Below the pieces are notes generated by a model. The model worked only from the letters and a program-made list of their open reading frames with translations, was not told where the DNA came from and did no database searches. A stretch of 64,000 nt of DNA, from contig NZ_CP132334.1 of NCBI RefSeq assembly GCF_030758415.1, positions 2,988,001 through 3,052,000 on the forward strand, read 5' to 3'. The stretch is from Parvularcula sp. IMCC14364. Lineage in GTDB: Bacteria > Pseudomonadota > Alphaproteobacteria > Caulobacterales > Parvularculaceae. Numbering within the stretch: the first letter of the stretch is position 1; the number at the start of each line of letters is the position of its first letter. The translations under genes were made by a program, and so were the position numbers. Positions 1-8,073 of this stretch are shown in pieces.

Positions 1-2
1 TC

Positions 3-794
3 ATTTTTGACTCACCCTCCTATAATCGTGTTGCAGTATTTCAAGACGATCAGGCGGCGTTCGACCGGGTGCTGGATCAGATTGAGCTCCGCTGCGCGCC
101 AGGCGGTGACCTTGTTAATTGCGGTGACGGGATCAAGTCAAAGCTCACAGATTTACAGGCACAATTGCGCGACCGCCCGATCCCTGTGCGTGGCCAGCCC
201 TTCGGCAATGCTGTCTATATGGGGGACCGTGAAGCCTTGCTGGTCGTCCATGATGCACTCTATCAAGCCAATGGTCAGAGCCGTGCACTGAGAATTGTTG
301 AAGCGCTGACAGTTCAACCGGCAAATTATCTCAGTTCCCTTTCCAACTGGGCCATGGACTGGCACCAGACAATTTACTGGTCCTATCTGGACGAGGATTT
401 TTCTTGGCCCGTGCATCTTGCAACGACTTGCCGAGAAAATGATCACGGACCGTCTACCGGAGCAACAAACTGGCCTGTCTACACTCTTGAAGAACAAGAT
501 TACAGCCGCCGTCTGTGTGAGGCGATGGGCATTTCTTTCCGTAAGAAAATTATTGATGCCGCTGACTTTGCCGGCGTGCCAACACTGGTGCTCTCTGGCG
601 AGCGCGATGTGATCACGCCGCCACTATATGGGCAGGAACTGGCGGCGGATATTGATGGCGCGCACATCACACACCCGCGTGAAAGTCATGGCGTGATGTT
701 CTGGACAGGTGATGAATGTCTTGTTGATGCCGCTGTCGATTTCATTGATGCACTCGCCTTTTCACGCCCCAAAGACTGCCTGAAACTTCGGTAG
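3..794 (+). CDS. Alpha/beta hydrolase, C-terminal part (5' end outside window)
   Basis: The reading frame is open to the left edge, so the start and the nucleophile-serine region are probably outside the window. The visible part ends with the usual acid and base of an alpha/beta hydrolase: a Val-Leu-Ser-Gly-Glu-Arg-Asp segment (acid Asp) and a Ser-His-Gly segment about 45 residues later (base His). The spacing and the TAP-like C-terminal shape suggest an S33-type peptidase or esterase of the tripeptidyl-aminopeptidase kind. Several cysteines could form disulfides, which would fit an exported enzyme, but no signal peptide can be seen here. It converges with argC. The substrate is unknown. Confidence 0.65.
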   Translation: MFDSPSYNRVAVFQDDQAAFDRVLDQIELRCAPGGDLVNCGDGIKSKLTDLQAQLRDRPIPVRGQPFGNAVYMGDREALLVVHDALYQANGQSRALRIVEALTVQPANYLSSLSNWAMDWHQTIYWSYLDEDFSWPVHLATTCRENDHGPSTGATNWPVYTLEEQDYSRRLCEAMGISFRKKIIDAADFAGVPTLVLSGERDVITPPLYGQELAADIDGAHITHPRESHGVMFWTGDECLVDAAVDFIDALAFSRPKDCLKLR

Positions 795-832
795 ATGATA
801 CGGAATGACTGCAAGGGTGCGTTATATCTGCA

Positions 833-1795
833 CTACCTTTTGCCGGGTAAAATCCCTGTCAGCAGGTCAAGTTTCAGGGCGAGATTTATGTTCTGAATCG
901 CCTGAACAGCAGCCCCTTTCAGCAGATTGTCTTCAGCAGCCACAATAACCCCATGCGCTCCATCTTCCGACACGGCAAAACCGCCGATAATGACTCCGGG
1001 GAAATCTGTTCCGTCTTTCAACTCCGGCGCATTACTCTGCACCTTGATTAAGTCATGGCCTTCATAGACCTCCTGATATGTTTTCAGCAGGCCTTGTGTT
1101 GTTTGTGGTGTCCTGAAGGCCAGATGCACGGTTGCCAAAATGCCTGAAAACGCGGGGTGCACATGCGGCGTAAAACATACGCGCTGGCCCAGATGGTGCG
1201 AGATTTCACGTTCATGAATATGGTCCGTAAGGGCGTAAGGCATTAGGTTTTCATGCAGCCGCTCTCGATCATTTTTGGGCGATGGTGTTGTCCCAGCCCC
1301 TGAATAACCGGACACACCAAAAACTGACGGGGAACCTGCCAGCATACCCAGAGATGGATGAACAGCAATTTGCGCTGCCGTTGCATAACAGCCGGGATTC
1401 GCGACACGCTGCGCGCCATAAAGGCCTTCACGCTCATCGTATAGCTCCGGCAAACCATAAGCCCACCCATCACCGAACCTGTGGTCTGCTGACAAATCAA
1501 CCAGAACCGATTGCGGACTTACCATCTCGAAAGCATCAATAAAGGGCGTACTCGCCCCATTTGGCAATGCAAGAATACACACATCCGGTTGCCGGCTGGC
1601 GAGATTAGCCGCTGTACCATTCTCAAAAAGAAGTCCGGCTGGCGCAGGGGCAATATCTGACACAGGACTGCCCGCCAGTTCCCGTGACGCAGCAAACACA
1701 AGCTGCAAATGCGGATGCCCGTCAATCAGCCGCAGAAGCTCACGACCTGTATGGCCGCGTGCACCGACTAGGCCGATGGTGAATGTCTCAGTCAT
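833..1795 (-). CDS. argC: N-acetyl-gamma-glutamyl-phosphate reductase
   Basis: Catalyses the NADPH-dependent reduction of N-acetylglutamyl phosphate to the semialdehyde, the third step of arginine synthesis, in the cytosol. The protein is 320 residues. It opens with a Rossmann loop (GlyLeuValGlyAlaArgGlyHisThrGly, residues 8-17) and has the active-site motif Asn-Pro-Gly-Cys-Tyr-Ala-Thr with the catalytic Cys at 136. A His-Val-His-Pro-Ala-Phe segment at about 211-216 matches the C-terminal catalytic region. It is a short-form ArgC. It stands apart from other arginine genes in this window. A lipoprotein gene on the same strand lies immediately upstream. Confidence 0.93.
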   Translation of the reverse strand: MTETFTIGLVGARGHTGRELLRLIDGHPHLQLVFAASRELAGSPVSDIAPAPAGLLFENGTAANLASRQPDVCILALPNGASTPFIDAFEMVSPQSVLVDLSADHRFGDGWAYGLPELYDEREGLYGAQRVANPGCYATAAQIAVHPSLGMLAGSPSVFGVSGYSGAGTTPSPKNDRERLHENLMPYALTDHIHEREISHHLGQRVCFTPHVHPAFSGILATVHLAFRTPQTTQGLLKTYQEVYEGHDLIKVQSNAPELKDGTDFPGVIIGGFAVSEDGAHGVIVAAEDNLLKGAAVQAIQNINLALKLDLLTGILPGKR

Positions 1796-1809
1796 GGTTC
1801 ACTGACATT

Positions 1810-2862
1810 CTAGTTACCGTAAGGATATTGTCCCTCAAATTTGCGATTATTCAGCATGTTGAGATATGTTTCTGTCGCGGCAAAAGTCTCCCGCTGCCGC
1901 CGGTTTTCCGCTGGCTGTAACAGGATGACCGCTTCAAGCCGTTTAGCCCCAATTCGGTTGACATTACCGGTCAGGCGCTGGCTCTCACGCTCTGTAATCA
2001 GATCTTCATATGTGCCGATCCAGTCCGATCCGCCGTATTTAATCTCCGGCAATAGCAGGTTGGAGAGGCCTTTTCCGCCTTTGTAGTTCAGGTAAACGAT
2101 CGAAAAACGCGGAAACCCTGCGCGCGATGCTTCCCCGGCAGCGCGGGCAAGCAGCACATATTCCATCTCCTCAACACTCATGACAAACGGGCTGAGAATA
2201 TCAATCCGCATACGGTCATCACCGATCAGACGCACTTGTGAAATATCAACAATATCACTCCAGGCCTGCGCCCGCATGATCTGGTTTGTGGTGACATCGC
2301 CTTCCTGATTTGGCAGCGGCTTAAACGGATATGTCTTAAACGGATTGATGCTCGGGCGTTTCTGGACAAAGCGTTTGACCTCACCATCCACTTCCACTTC
2401 GACCATGTCGCCTTTTGCCTCTTCGCCGGGCTTGACTTCAACATCCTGCTTTTTCGGCGCAAGACCACCAAAGACACTGCCAACGCCCCGCGCGACACTG
2501 CCGCCTGCGCTGCCAATACCGGAGCCAACAGCGCCGAGCCCTTTGCCAACACCACTCGCCACGGTGCCTACCGGATTACGGCGTTCACTGACAGATTGGG
2601 TGGTCTCCCCCATGTCCGGCGCAGGCACTGGCTCTGCTTGAACGACGACTGTTTCGCCCTGCTGCACAATTTCTTCTTCATCAGCAGCATCACCTTGCCG
2701 CTTCGGCGCAAGCGCGGTCAACGCGCTGCCGACCCCCTCAACCACAGCCCCTGTACCATCAGCAACTGAGCTTGCGCCCTTGCGCACGGTGGCACAGCCT
2801 TCTGCGAGCAGCATGAGGGATAACAACCCAATTAGGGGTAAGAGCCTGATTTTATTTTCCAT
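1810..2862 (-). CDS. Uncharacterised lipoprotein with Gly/Ala-rich repeats
   Basis: A 350-residue predicted outer-membrane or periplasmic lipoprotein. I chose the ATG that directly precedes a signal peptide ending in a Leu-Ala-Glu-Gly-Cys lipobox (Cys at about 23); a longer frame starting 66 bases upstream would bury this signal. Residues about 25-60 and 100-140 are two related low-complexity segments rich in Gly, Ser, Ala and Val, each ending in Leu-Ala-Pro-Lys-(Arg/Lys)-Gln, so the N-terminal half contains an internal duplication. The C-terminal half is an ordinary folded domain of unknown family. It sits 14 bases upstream of argC. No function is assigned. Confidence 0.7.
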   Translation of the reverse strand: MENKIRLLPLIGLLSLMLLAEGCATVRKGASSVADGTGAVVEGVGSALTALAPKRQGDAADEEEIVQQGETVVVQAEPVPAPDMGETTQSVSERRNPVGTVASGVGKGLGAVGSGIGSAGGSVARGVGSVFGGLAPKKQDVEVKPGEEAKGDMVEVEVDGEVKRFVQKRPSINPFKTYPFKPLPNQEGDVTTNQIMRAQAWSDIVDISQVRLIGDDRMRIDILSPFVMSVEEMEYVLLARAAGEASRAGFPRFSIVYLNYKGGKGLSNLLLPEIKYGGSDWIGTYEDLITERESQRLTGNVNRIGAKRLEAVILLQPAENRRQRETFAATETYLNMLNNRKFEGQYPYGN

Positions 2863-2940
2863 TTCAGCCTGGCCATCACATAGCGGACACAACATGTATG
2901 ACTCTGTTGGATAATGTGATCTTCCCAAAAGGTAAACGAC

Positions 2941-2970
2941 AAAAGCCCGCAGGTGTTTTCATACACCCGC
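2941..2970 (-). terminator. Rho-independent terminator after small lipoprotein gene
   Basis: On the minus strand an 8-bp stem (one G-U pair) with a 6-nt loop is followed by GGGC and a TTTTGTCGTTT run. It lies just beyond the stop codon of the small lipoprotein gene at 3003. Confidence 0.55.
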
Positions 2971-3002
2971 AGACTTTATCAGAAAAATCAGTAAAAATAT
3001 GT

Positions 3003-3266
3003 TCAATAGCACTGATAGAGGGAGCGGACTTTACCATCCCCTTCATCATCATTCACCTCGACCAGCTTCGCGCCACCATCGCCATACTTGCTGCAAAGGC
3101 GCATCGCCTCACCAGCAGCCTTGTCAGCTTCGCCCTGCGCGTGGATCACGGAAACACTGCGCACATCAGCAACGCGATCAGCATCGACAATGATACACCC
3201 GCTCAGCAACAAAGGCGTCGCGACGGCCAGTGATAATTTAGGTAATGAAAATTTGTGTCGGATCAT
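3003..3266 (-). CDS. Small lipoprotein
   Basis: An 87-residue exported lipoprotein. The N-terminus has a charged start, a hydrophobic stretch, and the lipobox Leu-Leu-Ser-Gly-Cys (Cys at about 24). The mature part is only about 63 residues, contains two further cysteines (in Leu-Cys-Ser-Lys and at the C-terminal Gln-Cys-Tyr), and is otherwise acidic. The final Cys and the internal Cys could form a disulfide. I do not recognise the family. It is followed by a hairpin terminator and stands as a single transcription unit between the channel gene and the larger lipoprotein gene. Confidence 0.65.
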   Translation of the reverse strand: MIRHKFSLPKLSLAVATPLLLSGCIIVDADRVADVRSVSVIHAQGEADKAAGEAMRLCSKYGDGGAKLVEVNDDEGDGKVRSLYQCY

Positions 3267-3365
3267 AACGGTACTCCTGCTCGTTCATGTCCAACGACCC
3301 TAACTCTTGTATAGTAGCGGCCTCTTTTTGGCCAGAGTGTGGCAGCCAAAAAAAATCACGCCATA

Positions 3366-3806
3366 TCAGTTGTCACCGCCAAGTCTGATGCGGACGCTGG
3401 CATCCACCAGAATAGCGGCGGAAAGGCCAAACAGCAAAAGCCCGTTGGCAGCCATGGCGCCAGACAGGATACGCCATTCCTGTGGCGGCAACACATCCCC
3501 ATAGCCAAGCGTTGTGTAGGTCGCGGAAGAGAAATAGAGCGCTGTTTCCAGATCGATGAACGCCCCCAGATGGAGGTAACAGATTGCCCACATCCATATG
3601 GAAGAAAAATGGGCAATCAGAAGCAGAACAGATATCGCCACCATGACAATCACATCACGGAACAAATCCGCGATACCGCGGCCCGTTGGCTGGCGCCGCC
3701 TCAGAAAAGCCGAAATAAACGCGACAAAAACAGCATGCACCAGAAATGTTGCCGCAATCAGCGCTGACGCAATAACAAGCTGGTTGGTGATGACAGAAGA
3801 GAACAT
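3366..3806 (-). CDS. Two-TM potassium-channel-like protein
   Basis: A small inner-membrane ion channel subunit of the two-transmembrane (Ion_trans_2) type. The pore signature Thr-Thr-Leu-Gly-Tyr-Gly-Asp, the K+ selectivity filter, lies between hydrophobic segments. Three or four hydrophobic stretches are visible in 146 residues: one near the N-terminus, one around 70-90, the pore helix, and a final helix. I chose the internal ATG because GGAGG lies 4 bases upstream of it; the longer alternative (163 residues) has no such site. No cytoplasmic RCK or cyclic-nucleotide domain is attached. It could be a monovalent cation channel other than a K+ one. Confidence 0.75.
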   Translation of the reverse strand: MFSSVITNQLVIASALIAATFLVHAVFVAFISAFLRRRQPTGRGIADLFRDVIVMVAISVLLLIAHFSSIWMWAICYLHLGAFIDLETALYFSSATYTTLGYGDVLPPQEWRILSGAMAANGLLLFGLSAAILVDASVRIRLGGDN

Positions 3807-3885
3807 GGAACCTCCACACTGGACAATATCTTCAGATGTGGAGGCTTGAAAAGTCAATAACGCGCCTTTGCACGGGATTATTCAA

Positions 3886-4425
3886 TCAACGTGGTGCCAG
3901 AACCATCATCATCTGACGGCCTTCCATTTTCGGCAAAGCCTCAACCTTGGCGATTTCTTCGAAGTCGGCTTCAACCCGTTTGAGCAGATCCATGCCACGC
4001 TCCATATGCGCCATTTCCCGCCCCCGGAAGCGAAGCGTCACCTTGACCTTGTCACCATCATCAAAAAACCGCTTCATGGCTTTGGTTTTGGTCTCATAGT
4101 CGTGGGTGTCGATATTGGGCCGCATTTTGATCTCTTTGACCTCTACGACTTTCTGCTTTTTCTTGGCTTCCGCCTTTTTTTTCTGCTGCTGGTATTTGAA
4201 TTTGCCGTAATCCAGCAACTTGCAGACTGGTGGCTTGGCCGTGGGAGAAACCTCAACCAGATCAAGCCTGGCTTCATCAGCCATCGCCTGGGCACGCTCA
4301 ACGGTCATGGGGCCATGTTTTACGCCGTCATCGGTGACAACCAGCACCTCCGGTACCCGAATTTCATCATTGATACGCGGGCCTTCTTTTTTGGCGGGCG
4401 CTTCATTCATATGTCTGCGTGCGAT
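3886..4425 (-). CDS. infC: Translation initiation factor IF-3
   Basis: Binds the 30S subunit, keeps it apart from 50S and checks start-codon pairing. All the usual segments are present: Gly-Pro-Arg-Ile-Asn-Asp-Glu-Ile-Arg near the N-terminus, Tyr-Gly-Lys-Phe-Lys-Tyr in the first domain, a lysine-rich linker, and the C-terminal domain from Arg-Pro-Asn-Ile-Asp-Thr-His onward. The first ATG (at 4410) has no ribosome-binding site. Five codons upstream in frame is an ATC preceded by GGAG at 8-base spacing, giving an N-terminus Met-Ala-Arg-Arg-His-Met-Asn (179 residues) that resembles other alphaproteobacterial IF-3 proteins. Non-AUG starts are known for infC and let IF-3 repress its own synthesis. 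The rpmI-rplT genes are not next to it. Confidence 0.9.
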   Translation of the reverse strand: MARRHMNEAPAKKEGPRINDEIRVPEVLVVTDDGVKHGPMTVERAQAMADEARLDLVEVSPTAKPPVCKLLDYGKFKYQQQKKKAEAKKKQKVVEVKEIKMRPNIDTHDYETKTKAMKRFFDDGDKVKVTLRFRGREMAHMERGMDLLKRVEADFEEIAKVEALPKMEGRQMMMVLAPR

Positions 4426-4470
4426 GTGGCTTTCTCCATAGGTTGCTTCGCAAGAAATAGGTGCACTCTA

Positions 4471-4496
4471 GCAACCAACTGTTTCAGGTTGGTTGC
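4471..4496. other. Perfect 9-bp inverted repeat in infC leader region
   Basis: GCAACCAAC and its complement GTTGGTTGC are separated by 8 bases. No T-run follows on either strand, so it is not a typical terminator. It lies between the stop of the glycosyltransferase operon and the infC start, and may be part of the infC 5' leader or stabilise the end of the upstream transcript. Confidence 0.4.
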
Positions 4497-4586
4497 CGGA
4501 AGAAAAGTTAATATAAGACGGGTTAATAACCTTATCAATCAGCAAAATCGCTGCCGATGGCATGTTTTGGGGGATTCTGAGGCATG

Positions 4587-5618
4587 TCAGCCGAGGCTGA
4601 CCCCTTCCGCCTCTTCCTGGCGGATGACACGATCAACCGGCAGGACGCCCATGGAAACGAGCATTTTGATCGTCGTCGCGGGATCAATGCTGGCGGCCTC
4701 TTCGGCTGTCATGCGCACTACATCGCGCCGATACAGAACATCGGCCACATCATCCTCATAAGGGTGTGCAATCAGGATGCCGGGGCAGCCAAGCCCCATG
4801 GTCAGGTAGACTTCTTCAGTCACGCCGGAGAAAAAGAAACTTGCCTCTTTGGCAAGCGCTGCGAGCTGCGCAAGGTCTGTTTTGTCCGTCAGATCAACCA
4901 GCGCGCGGGCGCCACCCTTTGGTCCGATCTGGACCATAATCTGGGTGACCGCATTGCCGAAGGTTTTCATGTCAGCATTGCCGACCAGCACGGGTGTGAC
5001 GCCGCGCTTGACCATTTCACTGGCCAATTCAGCATAGCATTCCGCAGGCCAGCGGCGGGTTTCGTCCCGTGATGGCATCAGCAGGGCGAACTCACCGGAA
5101 ATACCATACCAGCTGGGCCGCATATTTGCGGCATCCTTGCGTCCGCTCAGCGCCCAAGACAGGTCCGGCAGACGGTCTTCAACCTCTAATCCATTATCTG
5201 ACAGCAATTTGCGCATCGCCGGACCGGCAAAAGACGGCACCATTTCGCCAACCGTGGACTTGCGGTTGAGAATTTTTTTTGGGCCAACCCATTTCGCCCC
5301 CCGAAAACCGGACAAAGACTTACGGATCGAGGAAGTCGCCTCGGAACCGTCCAGGTCGTAGACAGCTGAATAGCCCTGCTTGCGTAACTGGTTGAGAAAA
5401 TTTTTGCGGGCTTTTGCATCCTTGAACGGGCCAGCAGCCAGCACACGGTCAAAATAGGGCGCACCTTTGGCCAGCCGCCCATATTCATGACTGGTCAGCA
5501 GGTCCACCGGATGTCCCTGATGCGCGTTACGAATTGCCGCAAATGAGGGTTCCGCTTCCACAAACTGGCTGAGACCAGCTGCCTTCAAAATCAATATGCG
5601 GGACTTGCCTTTAGCCAT
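4587..5618 (-). CDS. Glycosyltransferase family 9 (heptosyltransferase-like)
   Basis: A 343-residue member of the ADP-heptose:LPS heptosyltransferase group, which adds sugars to the LPS core at the inner face of the cytoplasmic membrane. The N-terminus Ile-Leu-Ile-Leu-Lys-Ala-Ala-Gly-Leu-Ser matches the acceptor-side Rossmann fold, and Leu-Met-Pro-Ser-Arg-Asp-Glu-Thr-Arg-Arg-Trp-Pro matches the conserved segment in the donor domain. The usual PGS/ASS segments are degenerate, so the sugar cannot be stated. I chose the ATG with AAGGGG 9 bases upstream over a GTG two codons earlier. It follows the family 4 glycosyltransferase by 14 bases and is probably its operon partner. Confidence 0.75.
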   Translation of the reverse strand: MAKGKSRILILKAAGLSQFVEAEPSFAAIRNAHQGHPVDLLTSHEYGRLAKGAPYFDRVLAAGPFKDAKARKNFLNQLRKQGYSAVYDLDGSEATSSIRKSLSGFRGAKWVGPKKILNRKSTVGEMVPSFAGPAMRKLLSDNGLEVEDRLPDLSWALSGRKDAANMRPSWYGISGEFALLMPSRDETRRWPAECYAELASEMVKRGVTPVLVGNADMKTFGNAVTQIMVQIGPKGGARALVDLTDKTDLAQLAALAKEASFFFSGVTEEVYLTMGLGCPGILIAHPYEDDVADVLYRRDVVRMTAEEAASIDPATTIKMLVSMGVLPVDRVIRQEEAEGVSLG

Positions 5619-5632
5619 AGCCACGACCCCTT

Positions 5633-6817
5633 TTACCCGTTACCCAAACTGTTGTTTCCCGACAGCGCCTTTATGTAAACATCCAAAGTGGCATCTGTCA
5701 TCTTTTCAATGGAAAATCTTGTTTCCGCATTACGACGCGCCTCTGAGCGCATTGTTTCGCGCTGATCCAAGCTCATATCCGCAAAATCGGATATCGCTCC
5801 AGCCAGTGCCGCTTCATCGCCTGGCGGCACAAGAAAACCCGTCACGCCGTTCACCACTGTCTCGCGCGCACCACCATGATCGGTTGCTATCACCGGACAG
5901 GCCATGGCCTGCGCCTCAATCGCTACACGACCAAAGGCTTCGGGTCGTGTCGAAGCGGAGACAACCAGATCTGCCCAGGCATAGGCTGCCGGCATATCCG
6001 TGCAGTTCCCCGGAATGGTCACGATATGGCTCACATCAGCTTCCTCAATGGCAGTCTGCAACTCGGTCAAATACGAGCTGCGTCCCTGATCACTGCCCGC
6101 CAGTACAATACGCACCGGCAAGGCCTGCCGGGTGACACGCAAGATTTGCGCCGCTTTGATCAAGCTCTCCTGCCCTTTCCAGCTGGTGAGGCGCCCCGGC
6201 AACAAAATCCTGAGCGCATCGCGCCCCTGCCACTGGCTTTCAATGGCCTCTACGCGCTCCCCCATCACTGATGCAGGATCAAACCGGCGCAGGTCCGCAC
6301 CGCGGTGGATGGTGATCAGCCGCGATGGGTCATCAAGCGGGATTGGACTGTGCTCAGCCAGTACATGATCGCGGGTGAAATCGGAATTGGCGATCACAAA
6401 ATCGCCCCGCGCCATAATTGAATTATACCGCCGCTTGAGACGCCCTGATGCCCTGTAAACACCGTGATACGTGGTGATAAAGGGCACCTCGAGGTTTTGT
6501 GCCGCCTTCCAGGCGCTCCAGGCAGGCGCGCGCGAGCGTGCATGAATGAGATTTGCACCCGTTTCCTGCGCCAGTTTTGTCAGGCGTCCGGCATTCAGAT
6601 ACATGGTGAGAGGGTTTTTTGAGGCGACCGGCAAAGTAACATGCGCCGCCCCTAGTTCTTCGAGGGCCGCAACCAGCGGCCCACCCTCAGACGCGACAAC
6701 TGCCTTGCCACCAGCCAGGATAACAGCTTCTGCGATTTCCAGTGTCGTGCGTTCCGCCCCGCCTGTCTCCAGCTCGGGGATGACCTGCAATATGGTCGCC
6801 TCAAGGCGTTTTGTCAT
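5633..6817 (-). CDS. Glycosyltransferase family 4
   Basis: A 394-residue GT-B fold glycosyltransferase for LPS or another surface glycan, acting at the inner membrane. The glycine-rich N-terminal loop Glu-Thr-Gly-Gly-Ala-Glu-Arg-Thr-Thr is followed by the donor-binding segment Pro-Gly-Arg-Leu-Thr-Ser-Trp-Lys-Gly and the E-x7-E motif in Arg-Pro-Glu-Ala-Phe-Gly-Arg-Val-Ala-Ile-Glu-Ala. A GGAG site lies 5 bases before the ATG. It is the first gene of a two-gene operon with the family 9 enzyme, divergent from the gene at 6902. Sugar specificity is unknown. Confidence 0.85.
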   Translation of the reverse strand: MTKRLEATILQVIPELETGGAERTTLEIAEAVILAGGKAVVASEGGPLVAALEELGAAHVTLPVASKNPLTMYLNAGRLTKLAQETGANLIHARSRAPAWSAWKAAQNLEVPFITTYHGVYRASGRLKRRYNSIMARGDFVIANSDFTRDHVLAEHSPIPLDDPSRLITIHRGADLRRFDPASVMGERVEAIESQWQGRDALRILLPGRLTSWKGQESLIKAAQILRVTRQALPVRIVLAGSDQGRSSYLTELQTAIEEADVSHIVTIPGNCTDMPAAYAWADLVVSASTRPEAFGRVAIEAQAMACPVIATDHGGARETVVNGVTGFLVPPGDEAALAGAISDFADMSLDQRETMRSEARRNAETRFSIEKMTDATLDVYIKALSGNNSLGNG

Positions 6818-6901
6818 GACGCTCCACCATGCTCATCCCCCACAAGCTGTCTCTCAATATGGGCTGTTGAGCAGCCTGACAAGCAGTGTAACATCTATGT
6901 C

Positions 6902-7303
6902 ATGAGCGAACACCCGATTACGAAAATCTATTTTGTCTGGAATGCCGACAAGAGCCTGAAAGGCGCTGTACTGGGCATGATTGAAGTCATGCGCGGGATT
7001 GATTCCTGTTCTCTTTGCGACATCACGTATAATGGGCTGACCCCAAAGCCGGAATGGATCAATTACAAGGCAAAGCTGGAAAGCCAGCATCAGGTCGACA
7101 TCACGGAGTATTACCGAAACAAACTGCCGGACACGCTGGCCGGCTTCATCCGGGGCAAATTCCCCGCCATTATCGGGGAGCGCGCTGACGGCGCGTTACT
7201 GCGACTGCTCTCCCCATCTGCCATTGATGAATGTGCCGGCGACCTTGATCAGTTCATGGAGGTATTGGATGCGGAACTTGACTATCAGGCGACAGAACAA
7301 TGA
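6902..7303 (+). CDS. Uncharacterised protein with N-terminal CxxC
   Basis: A 133-residue soluble protein without signal or membrane segment. The first 45 residues (Ile-Tyr-Phe-Val-Trp-Asn-Ala-Asp ... Cys-Ser-Leu-Cys-Asp-Ile-Thr-Tyr) resemble a conserved family of unknown function in which an Asn-Ala-Asp turn is followed by a Cys-x-Leu-Cys pair; here the cysteines are residues 36 and 39. The pair might bind a metal or be redox active. Its stop overlaps the start of the following hydrolase gene (ATGA), so the two are translationally coupled and may act together. Confidence 0.65.
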   Translation: MSEHPITKIYFVWNADKSLKGAVLGMIEVMRGIDSCSLCDITYNGLTPKPEWINYKAKLESQHQVDITEYYRNKLPDTLAGFIRGKFPAIIGERADGALLRLLSPSAIDECAGDLDQFMEVLDAELDYQATEQ

Positions 7304-8058
7304 GCGATGCTTTCATAACCGATAGGACCCGTTTCCTGAAACGCCCCGGCAAACCGGACATTGCCTGGCGAAAGACAGAAGGGGAAGGCACAGGTATCAT
7401 CTGGCTTGGCGGTTACGCTTCAGACATGGCCGGCACGAAAGCGGATTATCTCAGCAGTTGGGCCAGATCAATGGGCCGACCGTATCTGCGCTTCGATTAC
7501 AGCGGCCATGGCGAGAGTGGTGGCTACTTTGAAGATGGCTGTATTTCCGACTGGGCCGATGATGCGCTTTGCGTACTCGATCAGCTAACGGAAGGTCCGC
7601 AAATTCTTATTGGCTCCTCCATGGGGGGCTGGATCACCTGCCTGCTGGCACGCCAGCGACCGGAACGGCTGGCAGGCCTTCTGTTTATTGCACCCGCACC
7701 AGATTTCACGGATGAACTTATGTGGCCATCCTGGGACAAGGCAACACAGCAGCGGCTGCTCAGCGAGGGCAAACTGGAATTTCCATCAGAGTATGATGAA
7801 AGCGTCATGATCTATACAAGGCGACTTTATGAGGACGGCAAGTCTGCCTCGGTATTTGCGCAACCCCTGAAAGTAAATGTACCTGTGCGGATATTACAGG
7901 GCATGAATGATACCAGCGTGCCATGGCAACATGCCGCGCGGCTTGCCGAGCATATTGAGGCGGGTGACCTGCAAATCACAATGATAAAAGGTGCCGACCA
8001 CCGCATGTCAGGCCCGGCAGATCTGGCGCGACTGGCGCAAGTTCTTGAAAGCCTTTGA
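7300..8058 (+). CDS. Alpha/beta hydrolase, ABHD10-like
   Basis: A 252-residue cytosolic serine hydrolase. The nucleophile elbow Gly-Ser-Ser-Met-Gly puts the catalytic Ser at 107; the acid is probably in Gly-Met-Asn-Asp-Thr-Ser-Val-Pro and the base in Ala-Asp-His-Arg-Met. An Arg-Phe-Asp-Tyr-Ser-Gly-His-Gly-Glu-Ser segment (64-73) is the usual strand before the oxyanion region. The overall pattern, with a short lid, resembles the ABHD10 group of thioesterases/carboxylesterases. It overlaps the preceding gene by four bases and converges with the flavoprotein gene at 8074. The natural substrate is not known. Confidence 0.8.
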   Translation: MSDAFITDRTRFLKRPGKPDIAWRKTEGEGTGIIWLGGYASDMAGTKADYLSSWARSMGRPYLRFDYSGHGESGGYFEDGCISDWADDALCVLDQLTEGPQILIGSSMGGWITCLLARQRPERLAGLLFIAPAPDFTDELMWPSWDKATQQRLLSEGKLEFPSEYDESVMIYTRRLYEDGKSASVFAQPLKVNVPVRILQGMNDTSVPWQHAARLAEHIEAGDLQITMIKGADHRMSGPADLARLAQVLESL

Positions 8059-8073
8059 CCCCGTCTTTAGCAC

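Noticed and set aside
3868-4761. Long plus-strand frame of 297 codons
   Set aside because: Antisense to infC and the glycosyltransferase start; no family likeness and no ribosome-binding site.
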